The translations under genes were made by a program, and so were the position numbers. Below, in pieces: positions 33,444 through 43,621 of a stretch of DNA of 64,000 nt. This stretch comes from Myxococcota bacterium. GTDB lineage: Bacteria > Myxococcota_A > Polyangia > HGW-17. The stretch lies in NCBI GenBank assembly GCA_018817795.1, contig JAHITJ010000117.1:47501-111500 (forward strand). The letters run 5' to 3'. The notes under the pieces were generated by a model that did no database searches, had not been told where the DNA came from, and saw only the letters and a program-made list of their open reading frames with translations. Numbering within the stretch: the first letter of the stretch is position 1; each line of letters begins with the position of its first letter.

Positions 33444-35319
33444 GGCCGCCCTTGGGCTTTTTCGGGGCCGGCTTCGGGGCCGGCGTGGATTTCTTGGAGC
33501 CGCCGTTCTTGGGCGGGGGTGAGTCGGCGACGAACAGGCGCTTGATGCTGTTGAGGATGCTGCCGTTGGTCTGATTCTGTTCCTGCATGCTGGCGAAGAC
33601 CTCGTCGAGCCCGGAATAATCGTTCTCGGGGTGCAGCTCCTTGTCGAAGAACTCCTCTTCAAGGTCTGAAAACTTGGTCGGCAGATCGTCGCGCGTCGCG
33701 GCGCGCGGCAACCGCCCGGCGAGGGCCTGTTCAGGCATCTTCTCGAGGTTGTGGGAGACCAGTGAGTTCTCCAGGGGCGTGGCCATCCGACGTTGTCTGG
33801 AGTGCTCGGCGACGGCGTCGGATTTGGCGGCGACCGGCGTCCCGGCGACGACCGGCGTCCCGGCGATCTTGCCTTCGTGCGGCTTATCGACGACGGCAGG
33901 GGTTTCCGGTGCCTGCCTGGCGTGTTTGGGCTCCCCGGGAGCATGCGCATGCCTGGCTGGCCTGGCCACAGGAGCCGGATCGGGTGGCGGCGGCGGCGGA
34001 TCCGGGAGCGGATCCGGGGACGGAGGCAATTCAGGCGCAGCCGAGGGTGCTGTAATCTCACCGGCCGCCTCGACCATCGGCCTGGTCACCTGGGGTTCGA
34101 GTTGCAAAGCGGGGACCGCAGGAACAAATTCCGCATCCGACGCAGGCGAAGTCTTGTCGGGAATGTTCATCGCGAAGGGCACCGGAGCCTGGGCGATCAT
34201 CTGACGAAGGATCTCGCGACGCTGGTCGCGGGCCGATTTGCGCTGCTCCATCTCTTCGGGCGTAGGCTCGTCATCGGGCCGGGACGGTTCGGACGATCCG
34301 GCGGGTTCGTCAACCGGGGCCGGAGCCTTGAGCGCGGCGGGGGGCGGCGGATCCGGGGGCGGAGGCAACGAATCGGATATCTTCGCGGCCGGCGGCTTGG
34401 CAGCAGGGGGCAGCGGAGGCGGTGCCATGGTGGCCTTGGGCGCGGAGGCCGTCGGCGGAGCCGTCTCCTTGCGGGGCCGGGCCGGGATGTCCTCTTCGGG
34501 AACGAGCATGATCTCGCCGCTGACAAGGGTGTACTCGCCGCTGACGAAGGGTTCCATGGGATGGGACACAGCCGCAGGCGATCGGGGCACAGCCGCCTCA
34601 GGTGCAGGCGGGGGCGGGGCGGCGGTCACCACCACCGGCTGCTCACCGGTGCGTGTGTGCTGCGGCAGGGTGTTGCGGCGACGACGTGACTTTTCAGCCG
34701 GCACGACCACCGCCGGTGCAGGCGTGGGTTTCTCTTCGGCCGGCTCTTCGGCCGGCTCTTCGGCCGACGAGTCGGCCGGCAGGGAGGGTCCCAGATCTTC
34801 CAGCGGGACATCTTCGGATTCGTCCTCCGCTTCAAGCGGCCGGGCCTCTTCGATCTCATGCCGCCGACGGCGGGTCGCGTGGGTATGCGGCGCAGGCGTG
34901 GGTCCCTCGGGATCGGAATCCGTGGAGCGGTGCCCGTATACGTCGGGCTCCTCCATGATGGCATCCTCCCCGGACACCACGATCGACGGGTTCTTCCTGG
35001 GACGGTCCCCTTCGAAGTGCACCGAGAGCGCTGCGTCGTGGTCAATCCTGATTTCGCCGCTGGTCAGCCCGATGATCGAGCCCGAGACCATGCCGATATC
35101 GGGCTGGGCAGTGCCCAGGTCCTGGACATCCTGCCTCGGCACCGAACGGTAACGATCGCCCGTAGCCGGCGTGCCGGGTGTGGCGATGTCAATGTACAAC
35201 GGACTCTCTTCAACGCTCACCGGACCGGTCACGGTCGAATGCGTATCGGTCGTCCGTTTCTGCTTGGCTTTTCGTTTCTTCTTGACCAACAGCGTCCTCC
35301 CAGACAAGTCGCGGCACAA
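33424..35319 (-). CDS. Pro/Ala/Glu-rich low-complexity protein, unknown function
   Basis: 631-aa ORF; PPPPDPPPP, EEPAEEPAEE and AGTPVVAGTPVAAK repeats; overlaps the ubiX start by about 20 bp. Confidence 0.55.
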   Translation of the reverse strand: MCRDLSGRTLLVKKKRKAKQKRTTDTHSTVTGPVSVEESPLYIDIATPGTPATGDRYRSVPRQDVQDLGTAQPDIGMVSGSIIGLTSGEIRIDHDAALSVHFEGDRPRKNPSIVVSGEDAIMEEPDVYGHRSTDSDPEGPTPAPHTHATRRRRHEIEEARPLEAEDESEDVPLEDLGPSLPADSSAEEPAEEPAEEKPTPAPAVVVPAEKSRRRRNTLPQHTRTGEQPVVVTAAPPPPAPEAAVPRSPAAVSHPMEPFVSGEYTLVSGEIMLVPEEDIPARPRKETAPPTASAPKATMAPPPLPPAAKPPAAKISDSLPPPPDPPPPAALKAPAPVDEPAGSSEPSRPDDEPTPEEMEQRKSARDQRREILRQMIAQAPVPFAMNIPDKTSPASDAEFVPAVPALQLEPQVTRPMVEAAGEITAPSAAPELPPSPDPLPDPPPPPPDPAPVARPARHAHAPGEPKHARQAPETPAVVDKPHEGKIAGTPVVAGTPVAAKSDAVAEHSRQRRMATPLENSLVSHNLEKMPEQALAGRLPRAATRDDLPTKFSDLEEEFFDKELHPENDYSGLDEVFASMQEQNQTNGSILNSIKRLFVADSPPPKNGGSKKSTPAPKPAPKKPKGGHATKKK

Positions 35320-35537
35320 TATAGCGCAGGATCAGATCAATACAAACAACGATTTTCAGGGATCCCGCCATGAAGGGATATTTCCGGCGCCCTGTCAACC
35401 CCAGACCAGAGGAACATTCAAATAGGGAAAAAATTCACCATTCTCCTCAGGTCACGACGCGCGAGCCTCGGACGAATGATGAAAATGCAAGCAATGTCAA
35501 TGAGAAACGGCACATGAATCCCTCAAAAACCGCACCA

Positions 35538-35565
35538 TTGACATGCATGGACACCTATGGATACT
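35538..35565 (+). promoter_or_regulatory. Candidate sigma70-type promoter upstream of the NifU-like/GGGtGRT pair
   Basis: TTGACA (35538) - 16 nt - GATACT (35560). Confidence 0.35.
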
Positions 35566-35687
35566 GCGTAGCGGAGGCTCAGTCCGATGGCGACCGACGA
35601 TCGAGGGCGCCTTCCGGAAACTGAACCGTTCACCTTGGGCCGTTCATTACATACGGTGCCACCACACCCGAAGGAGGACTTCAAGAA

Positions 35688-36377
35688 ATGCTGACACACG
35701 AAATTGAACAGATGTGCATCGTGGCCAAGGGCGCCAAGCATGGCCCGGCGCCGATTCCCCAGGAAGGAAAATGGACCAAGGCCAAGGAGATCCGCGACAT
35801 CTCCGGACTGACCCACGGGGTCGGCGGCTGCGCACCGCAACAGGGCGCCTGCAAGCTCACCCTCAACGTCAAGAACGGCATCATCGAGGAGGCCCTCGTC
35901 GAGACCATCGGCTGCTCGGGCATGACCCACTCCGCGGCCATGGCCGGCGAGATTCTTCCCGGCAAGACGATCCTCGAAGCGCTGAACACCGATCTGGTGT
36001 GCGATGCGATCAACGTGGCCATGCGGGAGCTCTTCCTGCAGATCGTCTACGGCCGCACGCAGACGGCCTTCTCCGACGGAGGCCTGCCCATCGGCGCCGG
36101 CCTCGAGGACCTCGGAAAGGGGCTGCGCTCGGTCACCGCCACCATGTACGGCACCAGCGTCAAGGGCGCACGCTACCTGGAGATGGCCGAAGGATACGTC
36201 ACCGAGATCGCCCTCGACGAGGACAGCGAGATCATCGGCTACAAGTTCGTGAAACTGGGCGTCATGATGGAAAACATCGGCAAGGGCATGGACGCGCAGA
36301 CCGCACTGGAGAAGGCCACCGGAACCTACGGACGCTTTGCCGATGCGGCCAAAACCATCAATCCGCGAAAGGAATAA
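35688..36377 (+). CDS. NifU-N/IscU-like iron-sulfur scaffold family protein (partner of GGGtGRT protein)
   Basis: GLTHGVGGCAPQQGACKLTLNVKNGIIEEALVETIGCSGMTHSAAMAGEILPGKTILEAL. Confidence 0.8.
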   Translation: MLTHEIEQMCIVAKGAKHGPAPIPQEGKWTKAKEIRDISGLTHGVGGCAPQQGACKLTLNVKNGIIEEALVETIGCSGMTHSAAMAGEILPGKTILEALNTDLVCDAINVAMRELFLQIVYGRTQTAFSDGGLPIGAGLEDLGKGLRSVTATMYGTSVKGARYLEMAEGYVTEIALDEDSEIIGYKFVKLGVMMENIGKGMDAQTALEKATGTYGRFADAAKTINPRKE

Positions 36378-36387
36378 GGAGCTCACC

Positions 36388-37389
36388 ATGGCTTTATTCG
36401 AAGGTTACGAAAGAAGAATCGCTCAGATCACGTCGTTCCTGGCCGGCCACGGCATCCCCTCCCTCGAGGAGGCGGAGAAGATCTGCCTCGCCAGGGACGT
36501 GGACGTGCGCAAGATCGTGAAGTCCATCCAGCCCATCGCGTTCGAGAACGCCGGCTGGGCCTACCTCGTCGGTGCCGCCGTCGCCATCAAGACCGGCCAG
36601 ACCGCCGCCGCCGAGATTGCCAAGACCCTGGGTCTGGGCCTGCAGGCCTTCTGCATCCCCGGCTCCGTCGCCGACGACCGCAAGGTCGGCATCGGCCACG
36701 GTGACCTGGCCTCGATGCTGCTGCGCGAGGAGACCGCCTGCTTTGCGTTCTGCGCCGGACACGAGTCGTTCGCCGCCGCCGAGGGCGCCATCGGCCTGGC
36801 CCGCTCCGCCAACAAGGCACGCACCAAGCCGCTGCGCGTGATCCTCAACGGGCTGGGCAAGGACGCCGCCCAGATCATCTCCCGCATCAACGGCTTCACC
36901 CACGTCGAGACCGAGTTCGATTATGCGTCGGGGAAGCTCGCGATCGTGAAGGAGAAGGCGTACTCCAAGGGCGAGCGCGCCGCGGTCCGCTGCTACGGCG
37001 CCGACGACGTCCGCGAGGGCGTGGCCATCATGCACCAGGAGCAGGTCGACGTCGCGATCACCGGCAACTCGACCAACCCCACGCGCTTCCAGCACCCGGT
37101 CATGGGCGTGTACAAGAAGGAGCGCCTGCTCGAAGGGAAGAAGTTCTTCTCGGTGGCCTCCGGCGGCGGCACGGGACGCACCCTGCATCCTGACAACATG
37201 GCGGCGGGCCCGGCCTCCTACGGCATGACCGACACCATGGGACGCATGCACTCCGACGCGCAGTTCGCCGGCTCCTCCTCGGTCCCGGCGCACGTTGAGA
37301 TGATGGGCCTGATCGGCATGGGCAACAACCCGATGGTCGGCGCCTCGGTCGCGGTCGCGGTCGCGGTGGAACAGGCCATGAAGAAGTAG
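36388..37389 (+). CDS. GGGtGRT family protein
   Basis: Contains the eponymous SGGGTGRTLHPDNMAAGPASYGMTDTMGRMHSDAQFAGSSSVPAHVEMMGLIGMGNNPMVGA. Confidence 0.92.
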   Translation: MALFEGYERRIAQITSFLAGHGIPSLEEAEKICLARDVDVRKIVKSIQPIAFENAGWAYLVGAAVAIKTGQTAAAEIAKTLGLGLQAFCIPGSVADDRKVGIGHGDLASMLLREETACFAFCAGHESFAAAEGAIGLARSANKARTKPLRVILNGLGKDAAQIISRINGFTHVETEFDYASGKLAIVKEKAYSKGERAAVRCYGADDVREGVAIMHQEQVDVAITGNSTNPTRFQHPVMGVYKKERLLEGKKFFSVASGGGTGRTLHPDNMAAGPASYGMTDTMGRMHSDAQFAGSSSVPAHVEMMGLIGMGNNPMVGASVAVAVAVEQAMKK

Positions 37390-37398
37390 CCATTCCGG

Positions 37399-38400
37399 CT
37401 ACTGCACCAATATCTTCAAACAATCATCAAGACATTCATGAACCGACACTGCAAAGGCGTGCTCGGCCCGGGCGCGATGCAGGTTGTGCTCGCCGCGGTT
37501 GGCGAAGTGGGTGGGATCCCAGCCGAAGTAGTGCTCCTCGAGGGCGTCGATCAGGAAGCGGGCCGTCAGTTCGTGGGCGATCAGTTCAATGCTCTCCGGG
37601 ATCGCCGCCACCTCCGTCACCGCCAGCTCCGGGGCGCGCTGCAGGTAGGACCCGAAGAACGCCCCGAACAACGGCATCGAGAACGTCCCGTTGTCGCGGC
37701 ACAGCGCCCGGCCGGCGTCGCCCAGCTCGCCGAGGATGCAGTGGCGCCCGACCGTGTCCAGATCCAGCAGCGTGACGCCGTCGGCGGTGCGCCAGAAGTT
37801 CTCCAGTTTGGGATCGCCGTGCACGATTCTGGAAGGCAGCGTGTTCCAGTCGCAGTCGGGATGCAGCCGCGGCAGCACCTCCCTGGAAATCGCCTCCACC
37901 TCGCCGTGCAGCGGATGATCCGCGTGTGTTTCGAGGGCCTCGCGCAGCCGCCCGGCGTAGAACGGCGGGTGGTGGATGTTTCGGTGGTGCGAAAACACGT
38001 GCGTGCAGTCCGCCAGCGCCCGGTGGAAGCGCGCCAGGGTCAGCCCTGCGACGCCGATGTCGCCATGTCCGAGGAAGTCCCCCTCGAGGTGGGTCAGCAG
38101 GCGGAAGCTGCCGTTGTCGTGAGGAAGAAACGCCGCGCCATCGCAGGTGGGGAGCACCGAGAAAGTCGAAAAGCCACGGCTCGCGAGGTGCATGCAGATC
38201 GCGGCCACGTCGTCGGTGACGGTGCCCGGGAACACCGGATTGAGCCACTGCAGCACGCTGCGCCGCCCGTCCTTGGAGGTCATGCGCACGGTCTTGTTGA
38301 TCAGGCCTCCGGCCAGCGGTTCGGCGATGGCGCAGGCCAGATCCGGCCAGGCCGCGGTGATGGCCTTCCATGGGAATTCCAGCAGAAACTGCGTGTGCAT
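37399..38400 (-). CDS. Aminoglycoside-phosphotransferase-fold kinase (phosphotransferase enzyme family)
   Basis: IVHGDPKLENFWRTADGVTLLDLDTVGRH catalytic and DxD motifs. Confidence 0.8.
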   Translation of the reverse strand: MHTQFLLEFPWKAITAAWPDLACAIAEPLAGGLINKTVRMTSKDGRRSVLQWLNPVFPGTVTDDVAAICMHLASRGFSTFSVLPTCDGAAFLPHDNGSFRLLTHLEGDFLGHGDIGVAGLTLARFHRALADCTHVFSHHRNIHHPPFYAGRLREALETHADHPLHGEVEAISREVLPRLHPDCDWNTLPSRIVHGDPKLENFWRTADGVTLLDLDTVGRHCILGELGDAGRALCRDNGTFSMPLFGAFFGSYLQRAPELAVTEVAAIPESIELIAHELTARFLIDALEEHYFGWDPTHFANRGEHNLHRARAEHAFAVSVHECLDDCLKILVQ

Positions 38401-38598
38401 GGGCAATACACCTGTCGGAAAAACGCCCGTCGTGATCACGCCGGCGTTCTTCGCCTGCAACCTACAACAACCTTTCACGGCATGTCCAGCAGAAGAAGTT
38501 CCCCGGAACCAAATCAGGGGATTGCGTCGTCTTCCCGGCTGTGGCAGCATGGATCAGTTGTCGACGAACACGAGGCCCCCGCACTCAGGAGTGATTCC

Positions 38599-39213
38599 AT
38601 GACCCACCCCGTCTCCATCTGCCTTGAAGACTGCTACCCCGAACACGAGAGCCTGCGCTTTCTGCAGTGCACGGCCGCCGCCGGTCCCGCCTTCCGCCTG
38701 CTGCTGACCCGGGACGGCCGCGTGCTTCAGCAGGAATCAGCGACGGCCTGGTGCCGGATCTTCGTCACTGGTGACGACCGGCTCGGTGTGCTTCGAGATG
38801 ATCAGATGCCCGCCGGCGCCCGCGTGACGCGCGCGAAACGCCACGTGGACCTGGAGATCGGGAAGCCCGTGATCCTGCGCGACGGCGACTTCCTCGCGGT
38901 GCCGGGACGCTGCTTTTGCCTGCACGTGCACGGCGCCGCGACCGACGTCCGGGAGCCGGAGTTCCTCCATGCGAAGGAGCCCGCCGCCTCCACCTGGACC
39001 CGCTTCGCCGCTGCGGGCCTCATCGCCGTCACCGGCCTGGCAGGGGCGGTCTCCTGCACCCGTGAATCCAACGTGAACGAAAAGCCGTCCTCCACCGTGG
39101 AGCAGCCGGTTCCCCCGCGCCCGAATCCGCCCGACGGCATGGAGCCCAAGGACAAGGTCGAGCCCATCGACGTGCGCGACGCTCCGCCCGAAGCCCCTGC
39201 GAACTATCCCTGA
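38599..39213 (+). CDS. Hypothetical protein with beta-rich N-terminus, hydrophobic segment and Pro-rich tail
   Basis: ORF from ATG 38599; AAAGLIAVTGLAGAVSC hydrophobic/lipobox-like segment; PRPNPPDGMEPKDKVEPIDVRDAPPEAPANYP tail. Confidence 0.5.
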   Translation: MTHPVSICLEDCYPEHESLRFLQCTAAAGPAFRLLLTRDGRVLQQESATAWCRIFVTGDDRLGVLRDDQMPAGARVTRAKRHVDLEIGKPVILRDGDFLAVPGRCFCLHVHGAATDVREPEFLHAKEPAASTWTRFAAAGLIAVTGLAGAVSCTRESNVNEKPSSTVEQPVPPRPNPPDGMEPKDKVEPIDVRDAPPEAPANYP

Positions 39214-39223
39214 AGAATCTTTT

Positions 39224-39694
39224 CTACTCCACCGCCGTGATCAGGCACTTCTTCCCGCGAAAGACGAACTCTTCGTCGAGGGTCAATCCCAGCAGGGCCT
39301 GCCCCAGCGGGGACGGCTCGGTGATGACCACCACCTCGACGCCATCGACGGTCACCTTCAGGCCACCCTGGTCGGGCCCCAGGAACACGCGGCCGGTCCT
39401 GCCGCCAGTCTCATCAAAGGTGACAAGAGCCCCCGGAGCGATGGGCGTCTCCGCCAAAAACGGCACAGGCTCCAGCCGCTCGTACAACTTCACGGCTGCA
39501 GCCAGCTCTGCGGCGCGGTTCGCCTGTCCCTGAGCGATGTAGGAGGCCTCCAGCGCCAGGGTCTCGTACTTGCTGCGGGCCTTGTTGTCCTCATGGGTGG
39601 CCGCCTGATGGGCCGTCATCGCCGCCTGGGCCAGTGTTTTGGCCTCTGCGGCCAACTTTTCAAGAATGGCGTCAAGGATCCGCTGCTTGTCCAT
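39224..39694 (-). CDS. GreA/GreB-like protein (C-terminal domain type)
   Basis: ATHEDNKARSKYETLALEASYIAQGQANRAAEL; ITEPSPLGQALLGLTLDEEFVFRGKKCLITAVE. Confidence 0.65.
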   Translation of the reverse strand: MDKQRILDAILEKLAAEAKTLAQAAMTAHQAATHEDNKARSKYETLALEASYIAQGQANRAAELAAAVKLYERLEPVPFLAETPIAPGALVTFDETGGRTGRVFLGPDQGGLKVTVDGVEVVVITEPSPLGQALLGLTLDEEFVFRGKKCLITAVE

Positions 39695-39701
39695 GCCGGG
39701 G

Positions 39702-40901
39702 CTAGTTCAGGACTTCGAGGACCTTGTCCAGGCCCAGGAGCAGGTCCTCACGGGAAATGACCAGCGGGGGGGCGAGGCGGATGGTGTGATGGTGCGTGTC
39801 CTTGGCGAGCACGCCCTTCTCCATCAGTTTCATGCAGTACTTGCGGGCGCCGCCGGCCTCGGGCTTCAACTCGATGCCTATCCACAGGCCACGGCCGCGG
39901 ACTTCCTTGACCAGCGGGTTGGAGGCCAGCGAAGCCAGCTTGTCCATGGCGACCCTCCCCAACTCCTCGGCGCGCTCGACGAGCTTCTCCTCGATGAGGA
40001 CATCGAGCGCGGCCAGCGCCACGGCGGCAGCCATCGGGTTGCCGCCGAAGGTGGAGCCGTGCTCGCCGGGCTTGAACACGCTCATGACCTCGGCGGAGCC
40101 TACCACCGCTGACACCGGATAGAAGCCGCCCGAGAGCGCCTTGCCCAGGCAGACCATGTCGGGCTTGACGTTCTCCCATTCGCAGGCAAGCATGCGGCCG
40201 GTGCGGCCCAGGCCTGACTGGATCTCGTCGGCGATCATCAGAATGTGGTTCCGGTCGCAGATCTCGCGGACCTTCTTCAGCGTCCCTTCGGGCGGGATGA
40301 TGATGCCGGCCTCACCCTGGATGGGCTCCATCAGCACGGCCACGGTGTTGGGCGTGATGGCCTTCTCGAGGGCGGCGACGTCCCCGTAGGGGATCACGGT
40401 GAAGCCGTCGGTGAACGGGCCAAAACCGTCACGATAGTCGTCCTCGGTGGAAAAGGAGACGATGGTGATCGTGCGGCCGTGGAAGTTGTTCGACATCGCG
40501 ATGATGTTCGCCTTCCCCTCGGGGATCTTCTTGTGGATGTAGCCCCACTTGCGGGCGGCCTTGAGCGCGGTCTCGACCGCCTCTGCGCCGGAGTTCATGG
40601 GCAGCATCATCTCGTATCCCAACAGGTTGCAGAGCTTCTCGGCCAGCAGCGGAAGCTTGTCATTGCGGAAGGCGCGCGAGGTGAGCGTGACCTTCTCGAC
40701 CTGCTCGAGCATCGCCTTCTTGATCCTGGGGTGACAATAGCCCTGGTTCAGAGCGGAGTAGGCCGCCAGGAAGTCCAGGTACCTCTTCCCTTCGACGTCG
40801 GTCACCCAGACGCCTTCACCGGATTCGATGACGACATCGAGCGGATTGTAGTTCGGAGCGAGATATTTCTTTTCCAATGCCACAAAATCTTGCGTCTTCA
40901 T
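39702..40901 (-). CDS. rocD: Class-III aminotransferase, ornithine--oxo-acid transaminase type
   Basis: PMNSGAEAVETALKAARKWGY, LMIADEIQSGLGRTGRMLACEWENVKPDMVCLGKALSGGFYPVSAV. Confidence 0.88.
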   Translation of the reverse strand: MKTQDFVALEKKYLAPNYNPLDVVIESGEGVWVTDVEGKRYLDFLAAYSALNQGYCHPRIKKAMLEQVEKVTLTSRAFRNDKLPLLAEKLCNLLGYEMMLPMNSGAEAVETALKAARKWGYIHKKIPEGKANIIAMSNNFHGRTITIVSFSTEDDYRDGFGPFTDGFTVIPYGDVAALEKAITPNTVAVLMEPIQGEAGIIIPPEGTLKKVREICDRNHILMIADEIQSGLGRTGRMLACEWENVKPDMVCLGKALSGGFYPVSAVVGSAEVMSVFKPGEHGSTFGGNPMAAAVALAALDVLIEEKLVERAEELGRVAMDKLASLASNPLVKEVRGRGLWIGIELKPEAGGARKYCMKLMEKGVLAKDTHHHTIRLAPPLVISREDLLLGLDKVLEVLN

Positions 40902-41085
40902 TAAAAAAGCCTCCTTCGGGCCCATGGCCCGCGCGCATCATATAGACATAGGCCGGGGAGTCAACACCCTAAAATGCCTACGGAACAACGTTGACGGCCT
41001 GATCATCATTCTTCATCTTAGTCTTCTCATTCCCGCCGTTTTGCGTTAGTAATGGGCCATGCTTGACACGCAAGGAGTGATCATT

Positions 41086-43005
41086 ATGAAACGTTACTGG
41101 ATATTGAGCCTGATCATCGCCATCACCGTTCTCGGCTGCAAGCCGAAGGCGAAAACCGACCCCACGAAGGATCCCAAGGTCGCCATCCCCGAGAAGGCTG
41201 CCGACTCGGGTCTGACGGTGCTGGCCTATTCGCTGCCCAAGGAAGCCGCTCTCCCCGCGCAGGTCGCCGTGAAACTGGCGATCACTCCCAACACCGAGAA
41301 GAAGCTGGCGGTGTCCTGGGTGCAGGCCGACCCCTCCCCCGCACGCAAGACGCTGCTGTGGACCGGCGGCATGCTCGCAGCCTATGCGATCGGCAAGAAC
41401 CTGGTGGACTATAAAATCACGGCCGACGCGACCGGCGAGATCGACGAGATGGGCTCCCAGCTGGCCATCGCAGCGGGCATCATGGCCGCGATGGTCCAGA
41501 CTCCGCCCAAGGCCGGCGTCGTGCTGTTCGGCGCACTGAACCCTGACGGCACCGTGGGCCCTGTGGAGCACCTGCCTGCGAAGATCAAGGCCGCCGCGAC
41601 CGCCGGCGCCAAGATCATCGGCATCCCGGCCGGCCAGGACCAGGCCTGGGACGAGGCCGCCAAGCAGTACGTGACCTGCGCCGAGATGGGCAAGGCCGCA
41701 GGCGCCGAGATCAAGGAGGTCGCCACGATCACCGAGGCGTTCACGCTGCTGACCGGCAGCACCCTCGAGCTGCCCGAGGCGGTGGCCCCCGACGCCCTCA
41801 AGCTCGACGCCGACACGGAGAAACTGCTCAAGGAGCGCAGCGAAAAGTGGCTCACGCAGCATGATGAATTCGTCAAGAAAATCAAGGCGATCAAAGGAAA
41901 GCAGTCTGACCGCACCAAGAACGGCCTGACCGCGGCCGTGAAGTACGCCGAGGAGGCCAGGACCCTGATCAAGGCCGGCTCCGTGGCGGCTGCCTACGAC
42001 TATGCGCAGCGCGCAGGCGCCTTCGCCATGACGGCGCTGTGGTCGGCCCAGTTCGACGCCCTCGATGCCAAAAAGGACCTCAAGGGCATGCTCAAGGCCG
42101 TCGAATCCTTCGACAACATCAGCAAGCAGATCACCGACACCATCACCAAGTTGCGCACCGTCGAGGACCCGACCGCGCTGGATCCCATGATCCGCCTGAC
42201 CACCTACGACCATCTGGCCGGTGCGTGGGGCTACGCCAAGCTCGGCGAGAAGCAGCTCAAGGAGAGCCGCGACAAGATCGCCTACCTGCTCGAGAAGAAG
42301 CTCTCCCCGGCGATGGACGAAGGACGCCTGTTCCAGCTGCTGCTGGGCACCGCCACCCGCTTCTCGATGGCCGACGTGAAGAACGGCAAGGCCCAGGACT
42401 TCGCGGCGTTCCCGGCGCTGAAGTCCGGCAAATGGAACGTGAACGCGGACCGCGCCGCAGAGCTCGCCGACATGCTCGAAGCCACCGCCCGCGCATGGAT
42501 GGAACTGTCCTCCAAGGTGTTCGTGCAGGAAGTCGCCGCTGCCGGAACCAAGTCCTCCGAGGAGGTCCTCTCCGACATGATCGCCACCGAGAACAACTAC
42601 CTCGTGGCCGTCTCCTCGCTGGACTTCCCTGAGTTCCTGATCTCCCAGGACGCCAAGGAAGGCCTGCTGATCCGTGTGGCCGCCTACTGGAATTCCTACC
42701 TCAACAACGCCATGCTCTTCCTCAAGCGCATCCACCTGGACATCCGCAAGGACGCCACCGGACAGGTGCACCAGGTCCGGCAACAGAAGGTCCTGGCCCG
42801 GCTCATCGTCTCCGCCGAGGAAAACGCCCGCCGGTCAGCCGCCCTGGCCCAGAAGGTCACAGGCACCATCCCGGCGTCGGCCCGCTTCTATTACCAAGTC
42901 GGCATGACCATGAAGGACGGTGCCTTCGGCCTGCAGATCAAGTCGCTTGAGATGTTCTGGAAGGCCGCCACCGAGTGCCAACTCGCCGTCCTCCTCGTCC
43001 GCTGA
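41086..43005 (+). CDS. Lipoprotein with Lon (S16)-like serine/lysine protease domain
   Basis: MKRYWILSLIIAITVLGC lipobox; MGSQLAIAAGIMAAM and GALNPDGTVGPVEHLPAKIKAAATAGAKIIGIPAGQ resemble S16 Ser and Lys motifs. Confidence 0.7.
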   Translation: MKRYWILSLIIAITVLGCKPKAKTDPTKDPKVAIPEKAADSGLTVLAYSLPKEAALPAQVAVKLAITPNTEKKLAVSWVQADPSPARKTLLWTGGMLAAYAIGKNLVDYKITADATGEIDEMGSQLAIAAGIMAAMVQTPPKAGVVLFGALNPDGTVGPVEHLPAKIKAAATAGAKIIGIPAGQDQAWDEAAKQYVTCAEMGKAAGAEIKEVATITEAFTLLTGSTLELPEAVAPDALKLDADTEKLLKERSEKWLTQHDEFVKKIKAIKGKQSDRTKNGLTAAVKYAEEARTLIKAGSVAAAYDYAQRAGAFAMTALWSAQFDALDAKKDLKGMLKAVESFDNISKQITDTITKLRTVEDPTALDPMIRLTTYDHLAGAWGYAKLGEKQLKESRDKIAYLLEKKLSPAMDEGRLFQLLLGTATRFSMADVKNGKAQDFAAFPALKSGKWNVNADRAAELADMLEATARAWMELSSKVFVQEVAAAGTKSSEEVLSDMIATENNYLVAVSSLDFPEFLISQDAKEGLLIRVAAYWNSYLNNAMLFLKRIHLDIRKDATGQVHQVRQQKVLARLIVSAEENARRSAALAQKVTGTIPASARFYYQVGMTMKDGAFGLQIKSLEMFWKAATECQLAVLLVR

Positions 43006-43081
43006 TTTCCGCCCGACGGTTCACGACGTGAACCAGATTCTAGCTGACGCTGCTCCTTTCCCCAACCCAAGAGGTGATAAC

Positions 43082-43621
43082 ATGAAGAGGTCATTATCCG
43101 TTCTCGTGGCGATTTTCCTGCTGCTTCCCGGCATGGCGACGGCCCAGCCCAAGGGTCCGGTGCATTCGAATCCCACCGTCGCCCCTGGTTTTTCAGGTCC
43201 CAAGGGCCCGATGGGCAAGGGGCCGGGCATGGGCCCCGGCATGGGCATGAAGGGAAACCCCCACGGCGGCGGTGATCCGTTCCTGACGGGCAAGCTCGAG
43301 ATGATCAGGCTTCACCTGAAGTTGTCCGACAAGCAGGTCGCCGACGTCCAGACACTTCAGATGAAGTACTTGAAACTGATGCTCCAGCTCCAAAAACAAC
43401 TCGTCGCCGTGAAGTTCGATCTCAAGGCGCTGGTATTCGAGCCCGCCATCGACGTGGCCAAGGCCAAAACCCTGTTCGCAAGGGAAGCGACCCTCATGGC
43501 CGATAAGAAAATGCTGCGGCTGCAATTTTTGCTGGAAGCCGAAAAACTGCTCACCGCGGATCAGAAGAAACTCGCACGCATGATGTTCATCCAGCACATG
43601 CATGGAGGCCACGGCCGTTGA
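43082..43621 (+). CDS. Spy/CpxP-like periplasmic protein
   Basis: Signal peptide; LTGKLEMIRLHLKLSDKQVADVQTLQMKYLKLMLQLQKQL helical pattern; Gly/Met-rich linker. Confidence 0.5.
   Translation: MKRSLSVLVAIFLLLPGMATAQPKGPVHSNPTVAPGFSGPKGPMGKGPGMGPGMGMKGNPHGGGDPFLTGKLEMIRLHLKLSDKQVADVQTLQMKYLKLMLQLQKQLVAVKFDLKALVFEPAIDVAKAKTLFAREATLMADKKMLRLQFLLEAEKLLTADQKKLARMMFIQHMHGGHGR

Noticed and set aside
40978-42783. 601-aa minus ORF opposite the S16-like lipoprotein
   Set aside because: Antisense shadow; + strand has signal peptide and S16 motifs
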